From assembly GCA_964485405.1 (NCBI GenBank), contig CAZAJG010000003.1, positions 62,001 to 126,000 of the forward strand: DNA of 64,000 nt. The letters run 5' to 3'. Both the position numbers and the translations under genes were made by a program. This stretch comes from CAKZNE01 sp964485405. GTDB taxonomy: Bacteria; Bacteroidota; Bacteroidia; Flavobacteriales; Schleiferiaceae. The first letter of the stretch is position 1. Each line of letters opens with the position of its first letter. Below, piece after piece: positions 34,678-43,509 of the stretch. The notes under the pieces are model-generated. The model had not been told where the DNA came from, searched no databases, and saw only the letters and a list, made by a program, of their open reading frames with translations.

Positions 34678-37152
34678 ATGGCTGAAAATATATTGATGAA
34701 GAACAAAGATTTATTAATTCTGGACAGCATGTCATTAGACAATATTGTTTATGAAGATGCTGAGTTTATACCGTTGATGACGAATGAGGATGAAGATAAA
34801 ATGGAGAAAGAAGCTCTTCCAGATGAACTTCCCATTTTACCACTTAGAAATACAGTTCTTTTCCCAGGTGTAGTGATACCAATCACAGCAGGAAGGGATA
34901 AATCTATTAAGTTGCTTCAGGAAGCAAACAAGTCTAACAAAATAGTTGGAGTTGTTAGTCAACAGGACCCCGAAAATGAAAACCCAGGTAAAGAGGATAT
35001 CTATTCTGTTGGTACTGTTGCTCGAATCGTGCGAATGTTTAAAATGCCTGATGGAAATACCACGGTAATCATTCAAGGAAAAAAGCGATTTGAAATAGAG
35101 GAAATTACTACTGAAGATCCCTACATGAAAGGGAAAATCGGTTTTTTAAAGGAGAATAAAGCTCAAGATAAGGAGTCTAAGATTGAAGCGCTTATGACTT
35201 CAATAAAGGACCTGGCCCTTGAAATAATCAAAGAATCACCAAATATTCCCAGTGAAGCTGGTTTTGCGCTTAAAAATATTGAAAGTGATAGTTTCTTACT
35301 GAATTTCATTTCATCCAACATGAATTTGGATGTGGAAAAGAAGCAAAAATTACTAGAGCTAGATGACATGTTTATTCGAGCAAGTGAGGTTTTAAAGCAC
35401 TTGAACATCGAGCTGCAAATGTTGGAGATGAAGAATGAGATTCAAACAAAGGTGAAAACAGAGTTTGATCAACAGCAAAGAGAGTATTTCCTTCATCAGC
35501 AAATGAAACAGATTCAAGAAGAGTTAGGAGGCTCTTCTTCGGAGAGCGAGATTGAGGAAATGCGGGCCAAAGGAAAAAAGAAGAATTGGAATAAGGAGGT
35601 TAAGGACATTTTTGAGAAGGAACTGAAAAAACTACAAAGGGTCAATCCTCAGGTTCCTGAGTTCAGTATTCAGCGAAACTATTTAGAGTTTTTACTGGAT
35701 TTGCCTTGGAATGATTACAGTAAAGATGTTTTTGATCTGAAAAGGGCGGAAAAAATTTTAGACAGAGATCATTACGGTTTGGATAAGGTTAAAGAACGAA
35801 TTATTGAGCATTTAGCCGTACTTAAGTTGAAAGGGGATATGAAAGCTCCGATCCTCTGTCTATACGGACCTCCGGGAGTAGGTAAAACCAGTCTAGGGAA
35901 ATCTGTCGCAGAGGCTTTAGGTAGGAAATACATCAGAATGTCTTTAGGTGGTTTGAGAGACGAAGCTGAGATACGAGGACATCGAAAAACGTATATAGGC
36001 GCCATGCCTGGGAGAGTTATTCAAAGCCTTAAAAAAGCAGGTACTTCTAACCCTGTTTTTGTTTTGGATGAAATTGATAAACTAGTAAGCGATGGTCATG
36101 GTGATCCTTCTTCGGCTATGTTGGAAGTATTAGACCCAGAACAAAATTCTGAGTTTTACGATAATTATCTGGAACTGGGCTATGATTTGAGCAAGGTAAT
36201 GTTCATTGCTACAGCTAATAATCTAAGAACCATTCATCCCGCTTTAAGAGACCGAATGGAAATTATTGAGATTAATGGATATACGGTAGAAGAGAAAGTA
36301 GAAATTGCTAAACGCCATTTGCTACCTAAGCAGACTAAGGAACATGGATTGAAAAAGCAGGATGTTTCAATTGACAAAAAAGCGTTGGAATTTTTAGTTG
36401 AAAACTATACACGAGAATCTGGTGTAAGAGGATTGGATAAGACCATTGCCAAAGTGGTGAGAAACGTAGCTAAAAATGTAGCTATGGAGAATGAACACAA
36501 TCCTAAACTAAAAACGGAGCAGGTTAATGAAATTTTAGGCCCGCCTAGATTTGGTAAGGATAAATACCAAGGGAACAACATTGCAGGAGTGGTAACAGGT
36601 TTAGCTTGGACTCCAGTTGGTGGAGATATTCTGTTTATTGAATCATCGATCAGTAAAGGGAAGGGAAAGCTTACAGTAACGGGGAATCTTGGTGACGTAA
36701 TGAAGGAGTCAGCTATTATAGCGATGGCTTATCTCCGAGCCCATTCTAATGAGTTTAACATCCCGGTTGAAGTATTTGATAAATGGGATGTGCATATTCA
36801 CTTTCCTGAAGGAGCTACGCCAAAAGATGGGCCTTCTGCAGGAATTACCATCCTTACATCTCTAGCTTCCCTGTTTACTCAACGAAAGGTTAAAAGCAAG
36901 TTGGCGATGACAGGAGAAATTACTTTAAGAGGTAAAGTGCTTCCAGTAGGAGGAATTAAGGAAAAAATACTGGCAGCCAAACGAGCAGATATCAAAGAGA
37001 TTATCCTATGCAGAGAAAATGAGAAGGATATAAAAGAAATCAGAGAAGACTACTTGAAAGGTTTAACTTTTCACTATGTAGACTCTATGATGGAGGTTAT
37101 TGAAATCGCGTTGACTGCTCAAAAGGTTAAAGGCGCGCTTAATGTTCATTGA
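34678..37152 (+). CDS. lon: ATP-dependent endopeptidase La (Lon)
   Basis: This 824-residue protease degrades misfolded and regulatory proteins. It has the N-terminal LON substrate domain (PILPLRNTVLFPGVVIPI onward, about 48-245), an AAA+ module with Walker A GPPGVGKT near 397-404, and the protease domain with the catalytic dyad Ser720 (PKDGPSAG) and Lys761 (VGGIKEKILAA). The extra 45 residues before the LON domain are acidic and typical of Bacteroidota Lon. All motifs are intact. Confidence 0.97.
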   Translation: MAENILMKNKDLLILDSMSLDNIVYEDAEFIPLMTNEDEDKMEKEALPDELPILPLRNTVLFPGVVIPITAGRDKSIKLLQEANKSNKIVGVVSQQDPENENPGKEDIYSVGTVARIVRMFKMPDGNTTVIIQGKKRFEIEEITTEDPYMKGKIGFLKENKAQDKESKIEALMTSIKDLALEIIKESPNIPSEAGFALKNIESDSFLLNFISSNMNLDVEKKQKLLELDDMFIRASEVLKHLNIELQMLEMKNEIQTKVKTEFDQQQREYFLHQQMKQIQEELGGSSSESEIEEMRAKGKKKNWNKEVKDIFEKELKKLQRVNPQVPEFSIQRNYLEFLLDLPWNDYSKDVFDLKRAEKILDRDHYGLDKVKERIIEHLAVLKLKGDMKAPILCLYGPPGVGKTSLGKSVAEALGRKYIRMSLGGLRDEAEIRGHRKTYIGAMPGRVIQSLKKAGTSNPVFVLDEIDKLVSDGHGDPSSAMLEVLDPEQNSEFYDNYLELGYDLSKVMFIATANNLRTIHPALRDRMEIIEINGYTVEEKVEIAKRHLLPKQTKEHGLKKQDVSIDKKALEFLVENYTRESGVRGLDKTIAKVVRNVAKNVAMENEHNPKLKTEQVNEILGPPRFGKDKYQGNNIAGVVTGLAWTPVGGDILFIESSISKGKGKLTVTGNLGDVMKESAIIAMAYLRAHSNEFNIPVEVFDKWDVHIHFPEGATPKDGPSAGITILTSLASLFTQRKVKSKLAMTGEITLRGKVLPVGGIKEKILAAKRADIKEIILCRENEKDIKEIREDYLKGLTFHYVDSMMEVIEIALTAQKVKGALNVH

Positions 37153-37193
37153 TGACTTAAATACTTATTTAATGCGTAGTACGTTTTAAATGA

Positions 37194-37201
37194 TATTTTT
37201 G
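37194..37201 (+). promoter_or_regulatory. Possible -7 promoter element for porQ
   Basis: TATTTTTG matches TAnnTTTG but lies only 5 bp before the porQ ATG, which would give a leaderless or nearly leaderless transcript. The best -33 candidate (TTTA at 37168) leaves a 22-bp spacer. Confidence 0.3.
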
Positions 37202-37206
37202 CATCG

Positions 37207-38253
37207 ATGAAGAACTTTTTCATTTCATTATTTCTACTGATTACACTTACGGCTAGTGCTCAAATAGGAGGTAACTCGGTTTACAATTTTTTAAATTTAG
37301 TTCCTTCCGCCCGTGTGGCTAGTCAAGGGAGTAATGCTATCGCTAATCCCGAACAGGATCTAAATTTTGCTTTGTACAATCCGGCTTTATTAAATGAGGG
37401 AATGCATGGTCAGCTTACATTTAGTATGGTGGATTATGTAGCAGGGATTTCACTTGGCGATATAAATTACGCTCATCATATTGAAAACTATGGAACTTTT
37501 TACGCAGGTTTAAAGTATGTGGATTATGGCAGCTTTGATAGAGCGAATGTTTTTGGTGTAAGGCAAGGCGAGTTTACAGCTGGAGATTATGCATTTAATT
37601 TAGGTTATGGTTATACGCTCGATACAAACTGGAGTTTTGGGGGTAATCTCAAAGCCATAAATTCGCGATACGATATTTACAGTTCTTTCGGAATGGCTGT
37701 AGATTTAGCCGCTACCTATCAAATTCCCCAAAAAAGGATTGTTATTGCTTTTGTTGCGAAGAATGTTGGGTTCCAGTTGAGTTCATACAATGAAGAACGT
37801 GAGAGACTCCCTTTTGAATTGCAATTAGGGTTCTCTAATAGATTTGAACATTTACCTTTAAGATGGCAAATTACATTGGAACAATTGGAGCAGTGGGATT
37901 TGAGATATCAAGATCCTACAGCTGTAACGGTAAACCAATTTACCGGTGAAGTGGATGATAATTTCCCTTCCATTTGGAACAATTTATTGAGACATGTTGT
38001 AGTAGGCTTAGAATTTGCACCTACCAAGAGTTTTAACCTCCAGTTTGGTTATAATTTTAGAAAGAGACAGGAGCTTAACCTTGATAGTAGAAGAACTTCA
38101 GCTGGTTTTTCTTTTGGAGTAGGCCTTAAAATTTCTAAATTTAGATTGAATTACGGAAGAAATTTCTATCACGTATCCGGAAATGCAAATCACTTTTCAT
38201 TAATCACTGATCTTCAGGATTTCAAAAGGAATAAAAAGAAAAATCTTGAGTAA
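37207..38253 (+). CDS. porQ: Type IX secretion system protein PorQ
   Basis: This 348-residue outer-membrane barrel protein of the type IX secretion system has the signal MKNFFISLFLLITLTASAQ. It carries the PorQ hallmark opening IGGNSVYNFLNLVPSARVASQGSNAIAN with NPALL, then a barrel (DYVAGISLGDINYAHH, GTFYAGLKYVDYGSFDRAN). In Porphyromonas PorQ works with PorU, PorV and PorZ in the attachment complex for cargo. The 3' end overlaps cmk by 8 bp. Confidence 0.92.
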   Translation: MKNFFISLFLLITLTASAQIGGNSVYNFLNLVPSARVASQGSNAIANPEQDLNFALYNPALLNEGMHGQLTFSMVDYVAGISLGDINYAHHIENYGTFYAGLKYVDYGSFDRANVFGVRQGEFTAGDYAFNLGYGYTLDTNWSFGGNLKAINSRYDIYSSFGMAVDLAATYQIPQKRIVIAFVAKNVGFQLSSYNEERERLPFELQLGFSNRFEHLPLRWQITLEQLEQWDLRYQDPTAVTVNQFTGEVDDNFPSIWNNLLRHVVVGLEFAPTKSFNLQFGYNFRKRQELNLDSRRTSAGFSFGVGLKISKFRLNYGRNFYHVSGNANHFSLITDLQDFKRNKKKNLE

Positions 38254-38926
38254 AAAAATCGTTATTGCTATTGATGGCTTTTCCTCTACAGGAAAAAGTA
38301 CTATGGCTAAAGAGTTGGCTCGTCTGTTAGAATACAAGTATGTTGATACTGGGGCTATGTATAGAGCGGTTGCTTTATATGCTTTACGTAAGAATCTTTT
38401 CAAAGATGATTTACATAAGAATCTGGTGGCTGGATTGAATGATATTAAACTAAGCTTTGAGTTTAACCCAAAAACTCAAAAATCTGAGATACACCTGAAT
38501 GGGGAAAATGTGGAGGAAGAGATCCGGGGAATGGAAGTGTCTGGAAAGGTAAGTGAAGTGGCCCAAATTCATGAGGTAAGAAAAAAACTAGTTGCAGAGC
38601 AGCAAGAAATGGGACGGTCTTCAGGTATTGTAATGGATGGTAGGGATATTGGTACTGTTGTTTTTCCAAATGCAGAGCTTAAGATTTTCATGACGGCAAG
38701 AGAAGAAATCCGGGTAGATAGAAGGTATCAAGAATTATCTGCCAAAGGCAAAGATATTAGTAGAGAAGAAATTGCGAAAAATATAGCAAAGCGAGATTTT
38801 CAAGATATGGATAGATCAGACAGTCCATTAAAACAAGCAACTGATGCTAAGGTTTTGGATAATTCAGATATCAACCAAAAGGAGCAGTTAGAAATGGCCT
38901 TAGCGTGGGTAAAGGATCTTATTTAA
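38246..38926 (+). CDS. cmk: Cytidylate kinase
   Basis: This 226-residue CMP/dCMP kinase starts at TTG (38246), inside the last codons of porQ, as MSKKIVIAIDGFSSTGKSTMAKELA. The P-loop is GFSSTGKS at 11-18, and the next ATG lies after it, so TTG must be the true start. Other motifs are YVDTGAMYRAVALYAL, VMDGRDIGTVVFP and the DRSDSPLKQATDA lid region. The gene is convergent with the acyl-CoA-binding protein gene, overlapping by 8 bp. Confidence 0.95.
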   Translation: MSKKIVIAIDGFSSTGKSTMAKELARLLEYKYVDTGAMYRAVALYALRKNLFKDDLHKNLVAGLNDIKLSFEFNPKTQKSEIHLNGENVEEEIRGMEVSGKVSEVAQIHEVRKKLVAEQQEMGRSSGIVMDGRDIGTVVFPNAELKIFMTAREEIRVDRRYQELSAKGKDISREEIAKNIAKRDFQDMDRSDSPLKQATDAKVLDNSDINQKEQLEMALAWVKDLI

Positions 38927-39230
38927 GGTTTTTAAACTTTCTTGGTAATCGATTCTCCTCTTCTGTAAGCTTGAGCAGTTCTTTGATTTTTTCAATATAC
39001 TTTTTCTTAGCTTCTTGCTGAGGCATACCGGCTAAGCGCTTCCAAGAGTCATGTTTAAAGGTTTGTATTACGTTGGAGGATTCATTTGGCCTTTCGTTTG
39101 TATTGTCACCTTCCAACGCTTGTTTGAAGAAAGCATAAGCCACAAGCATATTATCGGCTGTTTGGGGAGGCATATTGTTCCCAATTTTGCAATAGCGTTC
39201 AAACTCTTTTTCCAAATCTTCTTCCTGCAT
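38919..39230 (-). CDS. Acyl-CoA-binding protein
   Basis: This 103-residue four-helix ACBP binds long-chain acyl-CoA in the cytoplasm. It shows the family pattern LEKEFERYCKIGNNMPPQTADNMLVAYAFFKQALEGDN, then KHDSWKRLAGMPQQEAKKKYIEKIKEL, with the conserved Tyr/Phe-Lys-Gln and Trp-Lys residues of the CoA site. ACBPs are universal in eukaryotes but patchy in bacteria; Bacteroidota are one of the groups that carry them. It lies 22 bp after the phosphatidylserine decarboxylase start, in line with the phospholipid block on the same strand. Confidence 0.85.
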   Translation of the reverse strand: MQEEDLEKEFERYCKIGNNMPPQTADNMLVAYAFFKQALEGDNTNERPNESSNVIQTFKHDSWKRLAGMPQQEAKKKYIEKIKELLKLTEEENRLPRKFKNLK

Positions 39231-39252
39231 AACTCAATTAACTAATATAAAA

Positions 39253-39912
39253 TTACTTTAGTTCTGCTAATATTTGTTCTCCTCCACGGGTTTTATCTCC
39301 AATTTTTACTAACACATTCGAATCTAAAGGTAAAACAACATCTACCCTCGACCCAAATTTGATAAAACCACTATCTCTTCCTTGCACAACTTTACTCCCT
39401 TCTTTTGCATACATCACAATTCTCCGGGCTAAAGCTCCTGCTATCTGCTTGTAAAGTATAGGCTTACCCATATTGCTTTTAATGACTACCGTTGTACGCT
39501 CATTTAATAAGCTTGATTTAGGGTGCCAAGCAAAAAGATAAGCTCCAGGGTGATATTTTGCATATTCTACCTCTCCCGAAACCGGATAGCGGTTTACGTG
39601 AACGTTTAGCGGTGACAAGAAAATACTGATTTGTAATCTTTTGTCTTTGAAGAATTCTGTTTCTTCTATTTCCGTAATGGCAACAACCTTTCCATCGGCA
39701 GGAGCAATAACAACTTCATCGTTTAGATGGGTATACCGTTTCGGGTTTCTGAAAAACTGAAGCAATACAACATAAATTAAAATAGAAAAGAACAGTACAC
39801 TCAGCTGTATCCATTCGTTGTCTATAAAGTTTTGGATAATTAAGTTGAGTACGGCTAAGCCAATTAAAAATAGGAAGAGTGTTTTTTTGCCTTCTGGATG
39901 CACACGTATCAT
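39253..39912 (-). CDS. psd: Phosphatidylserine decarboxylase, short (type II-like) proenzyme
   Basis: This 219-residue membrane enzyme makes phosphatidylethanolamine from phosphatidylserine. An N-terminal hydrophobic hairpin (about 10-50) is followed by VVIAPADGKVVAI, SIFLSPLNVHVNRYPVSGEV and the self-cleavage site GFIKFGSRVDV, where the Gly-Ser bond gives the pyruvoyl group. It overlaps the cdsA stop by ATGA, so the two are co-translated. Confidence 0.93.
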   Translation of the reverse strand: MIRVHPEGKKTLFLFLIGLAVLNLIIQNFIDNEWIQLSVLFFSILIYVVLLQFFRNPKRYTHLNDEVVIAPADGKVVAITEIEETEFFKDKRLQISIFLSPLNVHVNRYPVSGEVEYAKYHPGAYLFAWHPKSSLLNERTTVVIKSNMGKPILYKQIAGALARRIVMYAKEGSKVVQGRDSGFIKFGSRVDVVLPLDSNVLVKIGDKTRGGEQILAELK

Positions 39913-40733
39913 AGATAATGATTTACCAGAATTTGAAGGTAGAAATAAGCTATAGGGAGAACGATGAGTAAGCTATCTATCCGATCCAATATGCCACCGT
40001 GACCGGGTAAAAATTTACCGCTATCCTTAATGCCATACTTACGCTTAAAAGCAGATTCCAAAAGATCGCCAAAAGCACCAAACACGATAACTATAAGAGC
40101 TAAGCCTATCCAGCCAAATAATGGCAGTATTTCTATATAATGATGTAATACAAGCGATATGACTGTGGTGAAAAAAGCACCTCCAAAAAATCCTTCCCAG
40201 GTTTTTTTAGGAGATATTCTTTCAAAGAACTTACGCCTACCAAAAAATCTTCCTACCAAATAAGCAAAGCTATCTGTAGACCATATCAATATAAAAATAG
40301 ACACTAATAACCAAGGCTCTTTGTTGCCGGTCAAGTAAACAATTTCAGGAAGTAAGAACAGGGGTAAACCAATATAAACTAAGCCAAAGGCATAATGATA
40401 GAGGGTTTCGGGAAAGCCTTCTTTTTTACTGAAAGCAATTTGGAAACACAGTAAAGTAAACAGACATATTGAGATGAAATGAAAAATACTCTCAATACTT
40501 GGTGGAATTACATTTAATAAACCCAGTATAGGGAAGCTAACAATAAGAAAGAGCCAAATTTGATGTTTAAAGCTTTTTTTTGATGATGATTTTAATGAAA
40601 TCCATTCTCCAAAGCTAAAGAAGGCGAAAACTATTGAAAGTAATACGAGAGAATTGTTCCCGTTGAAAGCTGCACCTAATAATGCTGCTACATAAACAAT
40701 ACCGCTTAATATTCTAACCAGTAAATTTTGCAT
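39909..40733 (-). CDS. cdsA: Phosphatidate cytidylyltransferase (CDP-diglyceride synthase)
   Basis: This 274-residue integral membrane enzyme makes CDP-diacylglycerol from phosphatidate and CTP. It has eight or so helices and the signature KDSGKFLPGHGGILDRIDSL near the C-terminus, with ISPKKTWEGFFGG before it. It shares one base with the stop of the upstream LUD gene (TAATG) and overlaps psd by 4 bp, giving a compact phospholipid operon. Confidence 0.95.
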   Translation of the reverse strand: MQNLLVRILSGIVYVAALLGAAFNGNNSLVLLSIVFAFFSFGEWISLKSSSKKSFKHQIWLFLIVSFPILGLLNVIPPSIESIFHFISICLFTLLCFQIAFSKKEGFPETLYHYAFGLVYIGLPLFLLPEIVYLTGNKEPWLLVSIFILIWSTDSFAYLVGRFFGRRKFFERISPKKTWEGFFGGAFFTTVISLVLHHYIEILPLFGWIGLALIVIVFGAFGDLLESAFKRKYGIKDSGKFLPGHGGILDRIDSLLIVLPIAYFYLQILVNHYL

Positions 40734-41359
40734 TAAAGTTGATCTTCAAGAAGAAGTAGATAGATGTCTCTTGTGCAACTGCTTTTTTCTTCAACATCGG
40801 CATCTTTTAATAAGCCATGAATTGTGGTGATGTTTGAAGGAATATTGCCTTTGTATTTTGCTCGGATACCGGTAAGACCATTTCGTAAGTTTTCTACAAT
40901 CTGGCTTGTTCTGGCTATAACCACAAACACTTCTGGCAACTCTTCTAACTTCTTTCCTTTGGTTTGATGATCACAAATCATGATCCCCCCATTAAAAGAG
41001 ATTAAATATTCACAATCGCAGCAAAACGCGCTATCTGATTTGGAGCTTACTTCGGTATAATCTACCCCGGCATTCTTTAAAATAGATTGCAAGTTAGAAT
41101 TATGACAGATTACAGATCCAACTGTTGCTTCTGCAATAATGCTTTTTAAAAAGTCGTAAGCTTCATGTTCTTGCTCGCAGTAGAGGAACTTACCTCCAGA
41201 AGCAGTGAAGTTTTTTACAAAAGATAAATCAACAGGCTCTTTATCTGTGGGAGCAAATTTCCCAGAGGATAGAGGATTGGTGTCAGCCTGATCCGGTTTT
41301 CCGCTCAGCACTGACATAAATTTTCCTAAGAAACCTTTTTTCTTTTTGGGTTCCTCCAT
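40733..41359 (-). CDS. LUD (lactate utilization) domain protein
   Basis: This 208-residue protein starts MEEPKKKKGFLGKFMSVLSGK, and its LUD domain follows at about 65-205 (EQEHEAYDFLKSIIAEA, ADCEYLISFNGGIMICD-like strand, VVIARTSQIVENLRNGL). LUD proteins include LutB/LutC of lactate oxidation, but no lutA or lutB is next to it. In Bacteroidota this gene sits between ftsH and cdsA in a conserved order, so a role in membrane or lipid homeostasis is possible; that is inference from position. Confidence 0.75.
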   Translation of the reverse strand: MEEPKKKKGFLGKFMSVLSGKPDQADTNPLSSGKFAPTDKEPVDLSFVKNFTASGGKFLYCEQEHEAYDFLKSIIAEATVGSVICHNSNLQSILKNAGVDYTEVSSKSDSAFCCDCEYLISFNGGIMICDHQTKGKKLEELPEVFVVIARTSQIVENLRNGLTGIRAKYKGNIPSNITTIHGLLKDADVEEKSSCTRDIYLLLLEDQL

Positions 41360-41404
41360 TCCCTGCTTTTGTTTTAGTGGGAGGATTATTTCAAAAAAAT
41401 GGAT

Positions 41405-43483
41405 TTACTCCTTTTCCGTTACCCCTTCTTTTTCCTCCGTTGTATTGGATTCAGCAGCAGATTTTTCACTATTGATTTTCTCTTCATTAGTCTGCCAAGG
41501 TCTTTTCCCGAAAATCTCCTCTAAATTTTCCTTAAAAATAACCTCTTTTTCCAAGAGGTGCTCAGCCAATGTAGATAGTTTTTCCTTATGCTTTGTTAAT
41601 AATTCTTTAGCTCTAACATATTGAGCCTCTATTATTTCGCTGATTTCTTGATCGATAATCTGTGCCGTCTTTTCACTGTATGGCTTGCTAAAGCCAAATT
41701 CGTTTCCGTTGTTCTGGCTATCGTAATACGTAATGTTACCAATTTTATCATTTAAGCCATAAATCGTAACCATAGCACGAGCTTGCTTGGTTACTTTTTC
41801 CAAGTCGCTTAATGCACCGGTAGATATTTTTCCGAAAATGATTTCCTCTGCCGCACGACCCCCAAGAGCGGCACACATTTCATCCGTGATTTGTTCGGTG
41901 TTTGTAATCTGCCTTTCTTCGGGTAAGTACCAAGCTGCACCTAAAGATCTACCTCTAGGAACAATGGTTACTTTTACTAAGGGAGCAGCGTGTTCTAGCA
42001 TCCAACTCACCGTAGCGTGCCCCGCTTCATGAAAAGCAATTACCTCTTTCTCGTCTTTGGTAATGATCTTATTCTTCTTTTCTAATCCACCAATAATACG
42101 ATCTACCGCATCTAGGAAGTCTTGTTGATCAATTTCTGTTTTTTCTTTTCTCGCGGCTATTAAGGCAGATTCGTTACACACATTGGCAATGTCTGCACCG
42201 GAGAAACCAGGTGTTTGGCGTGCTAAGAAGTCAGAGTCTACTTCATTCGCGAGTTTAAGTGGTTTCAAGTGAACTTTAAAAATCTCCTTGCGCTCGTTTA
42301 AATCTGGTAGGTCAACATAAACCTGACGGTCGAAACGCCCTGCACGCATCAAAGCACGATCTAATACATCCGCACGGTTGGTAGCTGCTAATACGATTAC
42401 ATGTTCATTTGTACCAAAACCATCCATTTCAGTAAGTAGCTGATTCAGTGTGTTTTCTCTTTCGTCATTACCTCCACCAAATGTGTTTTTCCCTCTAGCT
42501 CTACCAATGGCATCTATTTCATCGATAAATATGATAGCTGGAGATTTCTCTTTGGCTTGTTTAAAAAGATCTCTTACTCTAGAGGCTCCAACACCAACAA
42601 ACATCTCTACAAAATCTGACCCTGAAAGGGAGTAGAAGGGAACTTTAGCCTCTCCTGCTACTGCTTTTGCTAATAAAGTTTTACCTGTTCCCGGAGGGCC
42701 TACAAGTAATGCTCCTTTTGGAATTTTACCTCCTAACTTTGTGTATTTGTCGGGGTCTTTTAGGAAAGAAACAATTTCTTGTACTTCTTCTTTAGCACCT
42801 TCTAGTCCAGCTACATCCTTAAAGGTTACTTTAACATTAGTATTCTTGTCAAAAAGTTGTGCTTTAGATTTTCCAATGTTAAAGATTTGGGCGCCACCGC
42901 CACCGCCACCTGAGCTCATACGTCTCATGATAAAAATCCAAATAGCAATCATTAAAATAAAAGGGAACGTCCATGCTAGGATATCCCCCCAGTAATCTTT
43001 TTGATCTTCATAGGTAACACTAACCCTTCTTTCATGAGGAATGTTACTTTGATTGTAAAATTCTTTTAGGTCTGTGTTAAACTGTTCTGAAGGCATGTTG
43101 AATCCAAAATGCGGACCCGTATTACTCGTTCCAGCAAACCCCTTTTGTCTAAAATCTTTGTATTCTTCCTTATTTTCGATGGCGTCTTCGGTAACAAATA
43201 CTTGAACGCGCTTTTCATTAACGATCCGGACCTTGTCTACCTCTTGATCTTTCAACATTTGAGTGAACTTGTTAAAATCAATGTCTTTGGCATTGGTTTC
43301 AAAACTCCCTACAACCTGTATAGCGATGAAGATGAGAACGATGATGGCGTAAATCCAATAAAAATTAAATTTACGGTTTGGGGTTCCTGGCTTTTTTCCT
43401 CCAGAATTATTGTTGTTGTTGTTGTTGCCCCTTGAGAATTGTTCTTTCAATTTATCTAGTTGATTCTTGTCTTTCTTTTCCAT
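41405..43483 (-). CDS. ftsH: ATP-dependent zinc metalloprotease FtsH
   Basis: This 692-residue membrane-anchored AAA+ protease has helices at about 42-60 and 163-185, Walker A GPPGTGKT near 255-262, the SRH region with RFDRQVY, and the zinc site HEAGH at 485-489. The C-terminus is acidic (EKEGVTEKE). The frame is open 57 bases further upstream, overlapping rsfS, but the ATG at 43483 (MEKKDKNQLDKLKEQF) is the normal N-terminus and leaves a 26-bp gap to rsfS. The N-terminal tail carries a run of seven asparagines. It follows rsfS and precedes the LUD-cdsA-psd genes. Confidence 0.96.
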   Translation of the reverse strand: MEKKDKNQLDKLKEQFSRGNNNNNNNSGGKKPGTPNRKFNFYWIYAIIVLIFIAIQVVGSFETNAKDIDFNKFTQMLKDQEVDKVRIVNEKRVQVFVTEDAIENKEEYKDFRQKGFAGTSNTGPHFGFNMPSEQFNTDLKEFYNQSNIPHERRVSVTYEDQKDYWGDILAWTFPFILMIAIWIFIMRRMSSGGGGGGAQIFNIGKSKAQLFDKNTNVKVTFKDVAGLEGAKEEVQEIVSFLKDPDKYTKLGGKIPKGALLVGPPGTGKTLLAKAVAGEAKVPFYSLSGSDFVEMFVGVGASRVRDLFKQAKEKSPAIIFIDEIDAIGRARGKNTFGGGNDERENTLNQLLTEMDGFGTNEHVIVLAATNRADVLDRALMRAGRFDRQVYVDLPDLNERKEIFKVHLKPLKLANEVDSDFLARQTPGFSGADIANVCNESALIAARKEKTEIDQQDFLDAVDRIIGGLEKKNKIITKDEKEVIAFHEAGHATVSWMLEHAAPLVKVTIVPRGRSLGAAWYLPEERQITNTEQITDEMCAALGGRAAEEIIFGKISTGALSDLEKVTKQARAMVTIYGLNDKIGNITYYDSQNNGNEFGFSKPYSEKTAQIIDQEISEIIEAQYVRAKELLTKHKEKLSTLAEHLLEKEVIFKENLEEIFGKRPWQTNEEKINSEKSAAESNTTEEKEGVTEKE
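43406..43426 (-). repeat. AAC/AAT trinucleotide repeat in ftsH
   Basis: Seven successive Asn codons (five AAC, two AAT) lie in the cytosolic tail before the first FtsH helix. The run is in frame, so changes in repeat number would alter tail length without breaking the gene. Confidence 0.8.
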
Positions 43484-43509
43484 GAATGGTGTTAAGTCTA
43501 AAACACAGT

